Assembly (NCBI GenBank): GCA_016712345.1
Contig: JADJRH010000001.1
Coordinates: forward strand, 3,720,001 to 3,784,000
Length of the DNA stretch: 64,000 nucleotides
Reading direction: 5' to 3'
DNA from: Polyangiaceae bacterium
GTDB taxonomy: Bacteria; Myxococcota_A; Polyangia; Polyangiales; Polyangiaceae
Part shown: positions 61,301-64,000 of the stretch, piece by piece
Position numbering within the stretch: the first letter of the stretch is position 1
Layout: every line of letters starts with the position of its first letter
Program-made: the position numbers and the translations under genes
Notes under the pieces: model-generated
Database searches by the model: none
The model's input: only the letters and a program-made list of their open reading frames with translations
Told to the model about the DNA's origin: nothing

Positions 61301-62379
61301 GTCGGATCGTCGGACGATGCAACATCGATCGGAACACCGTTGGCCGCCATGACGCGCACGGCGGTTTCGGGGCCGGCGATGCGCGCCACAATGCGATGGC
61401 GACCCTGCGCGAGCCGCATGCGCGATCCGAAGCGAGGCCAAATCCCCCACTGTCGCGTGTCGCGCGTGAGCACTTCGGTATCGTCAACGAACACCGCCAC
61501 GGACGCTTGGACCGCCAAGATCACGTCGCGTTCGGCGGGCATGTCGACAAACGTTTCAACGTAAAAGATTCCACCTTCGACATCTTCGGCGGGCCGAATT
61601 GCGCAGCCGCGGCGTTCGGTTTTAATGATGCGAGGCGCCTCGCCGCGGAGCGGATCGGCCTTAAAAACAAGCGGCCACGGCCCGGGTTTTTCCGCATCAA
61701 AATGCGCTCGATGATCCGCCGAAGCGTTGTGTCCAAAAGGCCCGGCGAGGCGAGCATTTTTAATGCAGCCGAGAGCGCGCGCGGCGGCTTCGAGCGGCCC
61801 CGCTTCTTGAATTTCTTTTGACTCTTTGGCGGGATCAAAACCGTCGATGCTCCACCACTCAACAAGTTCACCGCGAGCGCGGAAGCCTATATTTCCAGGC
61901 TCTTTGAGAAGCGGCTCCACGGTGCCTTTCGACATGTCCCACAAGCCGGCAACGCTTCGGCGAAGGTTGTCGAGTTCTGTCACGGCGTACCAAGCCGCGA
62001 GCGGTGCGCTTGGATCGTCGCTGTCGTGCGCCGCTTTGAGCGTGTCGAGCGCCGCTCTGGCCGCGCTTTTGAAACGGCCGTGGGCTTCGTCGTCGATCAG
62101 GCGCGCGAGCGATGCGTACAAACCTTGCGGCGCCGCAGCCGACGCCCGATCGAGAGCGTTTAAGTGCTCGCGGGCTTTTTTGGCGCGACCCGCGTCTCCA
62201 CCGGGAAGCAGCAATTCACCCAGGAGCCACTGACCTACGACTTCGGTGTTGGAAGACGAAGGCCCATCGTCGCGAAGCGTTGCGAGCGACGATCGGGGCG
62301 ACGCGGTGGGGGCCGATGAACACCCGTTTGCGAGGACGATGAGCACGGCCAGCAAAACGAGCCCGAGATTCTTGGTCAT
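58387..62379 (-). CDS. large DUF3857 / transglutaminase-like lipoprotein with TPR-type repeats
   Basis: From the ATG at 62379 the product is 1330 residues with a lipoprotein signal (LLAVLIVLANGC). Residues about 40-700 are TPR-like helical repeats (for example LEKALEKNPEDTSARLALADARFAAGD). A DUF3857 domain follows (ARVLDYAALWVHPDGTARMLEHEI and FEPEIVSGKPTVTMPMLEVGDYIETE). A transglutaminase-like core at about 1000-1100 includes ARRIYRWVVTEVEP and GNRTEAFMYLCRLLNI, where the usual nucleophile Cys is not evident. A C-terminal beta domain completes it. A Lys/Glu/Pro-rich linker (about residues 960-1000) splits the halves. It is probably a periplasmic scaffold rather than an active protease or crosslinker. 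Confidence 0.82.
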   Translation of the reverse strand: MTKNLGLVLLAVLIVLANGCSSAPTASPRSSLATLRDDGPSSSNTEVVGQWLLGELLLPGGDAGRAKKAREHLNALDRASAAAPQGLYASLARLIDDEAHGRFKSAARAALDTLKAAHDSDDPSAPLAAWYAVTELDNLRRSVAGLWDMSKGTVEPLLKEPGNIGFRARGELVEWWSIDGFDPAKESKEIQEAGPLEAAARALGCIKNARLAGPFGHNASADHRAHFDAEKPGPWPLVFKADPLRGEAPRIIKTERRGCAIRPAEDVEGGIFYVETFVDMPAERDVILAVQASVAVFVDDTEVLTRDTRQWGIWPRFGSRMRLAQGRHRIVARIAGPETAVRVMAANGVPIDVASSDDPTAPYSLVPPEILPDPNPLAPFLAALGVPAQKGTPESPTATDTQDPIARYLAAYLAHVDNQDDVASVLFAPLTDDREKATGPALSVLAAFVERDPVYPQNDARDLVKEIRQRAAKKDPDLWWPQMWLVLDEADKSGVPEAARTMSALAERFSEVPDFSKSLAAMYSDLGWRAERVRTIKAAAQRFPDDMAILPDLLSIYEDEGDLKKADEVAAHIQKLDPDAEIELDRALARRDYQAAIVELKKLGARRKDRRDVALRIADLLVRAGQKTESVDKLEKALEKNPEDTSARLALADARFAAGDRNAVRKAIVDSIQAGADPSALRDAAELLDGMTELSPYRIDGKKVIAEYAASGVTMPGTAARVLDYAALWVHPDGTARMLEHEIICIQSREAIQELAEQRLRGIALKARTVKRDGRIFEPEIVSGKPTVTMPMLEVGDYIETEQIFAPRSDGPHGRTFEGPRWLFREESVPYFRSEFVVVSPRTRPLDIEVGGPVPKPTVTETGALVVRRWRVDKSPALPEEPASAPVAEFLPNVRIGWGINLPDLIARLVDAASDETPRDPRLAKRALEIVAEMAHEEPQKKAKKPAAEGDEEPPPDNADEPKESAGGAKKSAPSAAALAAASTLSAEEKARRIYRWVVTEVEPANESDPRRSIMGKSGNRTEAFMYLCRLLNIDVSLGLVRDRLAAPPLGPMSETETFGALAVRLSTPAGVKWMLVRDKFAPFGFLPSGLRGQPAIVLKPGAPRETTASTGAADGVTSSGVAKLAEDGSATIVLTQKYAGQIAIGLRNALESLPESKIEETIESRLLPRSLPGALLDSLEIVDLYDLDAPLTLQMKVRMPNFARLRAGSGGRELVLSPPFTLRLSGLANLPTRETPIYISETMASLTAVDLKVVLPEGAKVTSDLSTFAAENGGRTVTVNDRVEAGALWITRKVDIPAGRVQPDAYAGFQAFAKGADTALHRDVVISLR

Positions 62380-62649
62380 AACCTGCGCGCGCATTCGAGA
62401 TCGCTCTTACCGCGCCTTGGCCAAAACGGCGAGCACAGCGAGCGAACGGCGCTCACGCTCGTATGGATGCCCCCCCACACGCGCACGGCGAGCGGGCGAG
62501 CCGGAGCATGTTTGGGGGGGCCGGCCGGGCTCGACCAACTCGACCGTAAACGCCTTGTATGCGAAGCGAACGGACGAGTCATAAAGTGCTTGTATACACC
62601 CGGCCGGAAGGGGGCAGGTGAATTGGGTTAGGTTCTGGATACTGTATGT

Positions 62650-63333
62650 CTACAATCGGCGTTGTTGCTTATTTGAAACTTCCGCAGCTTCTTCTTCGGC
62701 GGCGGCGGCGTAGGGATCGGCGGCGTTTTCAACTCGAACGCGCGGGTCGACAATACGTTGTTTGGGGGCGGCCGCGAGGAGATGAGGAAAGGTGTAGTAG
62801 ATACGGCCGTTGTCATCGACCTCAAGACTGACAGCTTCGGGAGCGGTTTTGGCCAATTCTTCGAGAAGGGCATTGGCGTCGGTGGGTGGAATACCCAAAG
62901 AGCGCGACGCGTCGTCCGCCGTGACTTTGCCATTCCTGTTTTGGGCGAGGGCAAACAGCGCTTTTCGGCGCATTTCTTTTTCTTTGTGGGCGCCGCTTTG
63001 CCCGAGCTTTTTGCCCGAAACGAGAAGCACTGTGGAGATCACGGCGGTGAGAATGGCGGGGGGTACACCAAAAGCCAAACCGAGCCACGCGCCCGCACCC
63101 ACAAATGTGCCCACGGCTCCAAACAAAAGGCCCAAAAAGAGCGAAATGCACAGGCCGATTACAAGCACTACCCAGCCTGTGGCTTTGGCAACTGTGCCAC
63201 CCACTTTGGCGGGTTTGCCGGCGTAAGAAACGCTCGGAGCAATCAGCGCGGGACGCTGTTTTCCGCATGCTGTGCAAAACGCATTCACGCCGCGGTACAC
63301 AATGGGAGCGTCTTGTCCGCAATAAGGACACAT
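62650..63333 (-). CDS. zinc-ribbon membrane protein with a winged-helix-like tail
   Basis: The 227-residue product starts MCPYCGQDAPIVYRGVNAFCTACG, a zinc ribbon with C2, C5, C20 and C23. Two adjacent transmembrane helices follow (about residues 52-75 and 78-100, Gly-rich). A C-terminal helical domain (RRKALFALAQNRNGKVTADDASRSLGIPPTDANALLEELAK) reads like a DprA/winged-helix element. It begins 3 bp after the stop of the binding-protein gene, so they are probably co-transcribed. Function is unknown. Confidence 0.7.
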   Translation of the reverse strand: MCPYCGQDAPIVYRGVNAFCTACGKQRPALIAPSVSYAGKPAKVGGTVAKATGWVVLVIGLCISLFLGLLFGAVGTFVGAGAWLGLAFGVPPAILTAVISTVLLVSGKKLGQSGAHKEKEMRRKALFALAQNRNGKVTADDASRSLGIPPTDANALLEELAKTAPEAVSLEVDDNGRIYYTFPHLLAAAPKQRIVDPRVRVENAADPYAAAAEEEAAEVSNKQQRRL

Positions 63334-63336
63334 GGA

Positions 63337-64000
63337 TTAAAAAACACCCTCGGTTGTAAAACCCTCACCTGTTGAATCAACCACCCACACTTCGATAGGG
63401 GCGGGGCCTTCACCGAGTGTTGGGTCTAAGTCGAGTTCACCGGAGATGCCGAGTACATCCAATTGACCACTGTCGATGAGTGCCTGTTTCGCCATCGGCC
63501 ATGAAACGGGGCCAATTTCAACTTCAGTACCCGATAAGAGGGACGCAATTCCGGCCGCGACATCCCGCCCGTCGTAATCGGGTTTTTGATTGGCTGCGTA
63601 CACCGTGCCAAGCGCGCCCAGGTATGCGGCGTCGTACGCGTGTGCGAGAAACGAATAAAGCGTTGGATCGGCGCCGGGAAAGGCAGCGATGAGGCCCGCG
63701 CTGAATTGTTTAAACGTGAGTTCGTCGCGGGCGCTGGCGGGGGCCGTTCCTTTTGCGGCGGCGATAACGGCTTTTACTTCCGCCGAAAGATCGGGAGAAA
63801 GGAGGTTTGCGGCGTCTTTGCTGCCGTCGGTAAAGAAGAATTTTTTGCCCGCCAGGCCGGCTTTTACAAACGCGTCGACGAGGGTGACTGTGTGTTTGCC
63901 CGAGACGGTGACAATTAACACCGCATCGGGATTTGTCTGAGCAACGTTTCCAACAAGGGTGTCGGCGCTGTCGGGCGTGAGTTGACTTGCGTCGAACGGA
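63337..64000 (-). CDS. branched-chain amino-acid-type ABC substrate-binding protein, partial
   Basis: The gene is open to the right edge of the window, so the N terminus and signal peptide are missing. The visible 221 residues match the C-terminal lobe of Peripla_BP_6 (LivJ-like) proteins: NPDAVLIVTVSG, KKFFFTDGSKDAA, then PTLYSFLAHAYDAAYLGALGTVYAANQ and GRDVAAGIASLLSG. It ends IEVWVVDSTGEGFTTEGVF. It would deliver an amino acid or amide to an ABC permease, or serve as a receptor. No permease lies within the window. Confidence 0.75.
   Translation of the reverse strand, partial: PFDASQLTPDSADTLVGNVAQTNPDAVLIVTVSGKHTVTLVDAFVKAGLAGKKFFFTDGSKDAANLLSPDLSAEVKAVIAAAKGTAPASARDELTFKQFSAGLIAAFPGADPTLYSFLAHAYDAAYLGALGTVYAANQKPDYDGRDVAAGIASLLSGTEVEIGPVSWPMAKQALIDSGQLDVLGISGELDLDPTLGEGPAPIEVWVVDSTGEGFTTEGVF

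Noticed and set aside
1..64000. tRNA, rRNA, CRISPR arrays, transposases or integrases
   Set aside because: No cloverleaf T-arm words in context, no rRNA-like segments, no regularly spaced short repeats and no transposase or recombinase motifs were found by reading both strands.

Overview
The window looks like chromosomal DNA from a myxobacterium (Myxococcota, probably a Polyangia-type lineage). No rRNA or tRNA is present to prove this. The inference rests on high GC (about 60% by eye), an abundance of lipoproteins with Gly/Ser/Thr-rich linkers, MopE-like Asp-rich calcium-type motifs, a DUF1552/DUF1592 pair, a Ser/Thr kinase fused to AAA and TPR modules, and many GTG starts with 4-base ATGA/GTGA overlaps.

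Layout. 1-2055: an HD-domain phosphohydrolase and a YwgA-like protein in one operon. 2056-2911: a GC-rich non-coding direct repeat. 2912-3907: an outer-membrane barrel protein. 3908-6233: a candidate replication origin and dnaA. 6737-14963 (minus): an operon grpE-dnaK-kinase/AAA/TPR protein-thioredoxin/NHL lipoprotein, with dnaK frameshifted as sequenced. 15078-19517: a small HTH regulator, the DUF1552/DUF1592 pair and an OmpA-like lipoprotein. 19648-24908: isocitrate dehydrogenase, a membrane protein, a PNGase F-like lipoprotein, a small lipoprotein and ilvE. 25362-38658: a surface and redox lipoprotein island with two di-haem oxidoreductases, two beta-propeller paralogues (one truncated), a frameshifted propeller lipoprotein and three tandem MopE/anchor-L paralogues. 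38901-42899: metK, a TRAP-type binding protein, a YbjN-like protein, a PDZ lipoprotein and a small lipoprotein.

42986-46475 (minus) is the most distinctive locus: a compact four-gene operon encoding a PEP mutase fused to a nucleotidyltransferase, a split phosphonopyruvate (or sulfopyruvate) decarboxylase, and a second nucleotidyltransferase. This is the architecture of phosphonate synthesis with nucleotidyl activation, for example for decorating lipids or glycans. The mutase, however, departs from the diagnostic motif at two positions. 46695-54455 holds a ferredoxin, pdxJ-acpS-nnr, an ECF sigma factor, a thiolase (frameshifted) with a metallo-hydrolase, two small membrane proteins, a molybdopterin oxidoreductase and an unknown protein. 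54584-58301 holds a ThDP enzyme beside a KAS III-like protein lacking its catalytic cysteine, a small ferredoxin-fold protein and folB. 58387-64000 holds a 1330-residue DUF3857-type lipoprotein, a zinc-ribbon membrane protein and a partial ABC binding protein.

Genome-scale signals: the 8-bp palindrome GTGTACAC occurs 20 times where about one is expected. A short repeat of about 27 bp occurs three times, twice supplying the TAG stop of the preceding gene. At least three otherwise intact genes carry frameshifts (dnaK, a propeller lipoprotein and the thiolase), so either assembly indels or real decay must be considered throughout.
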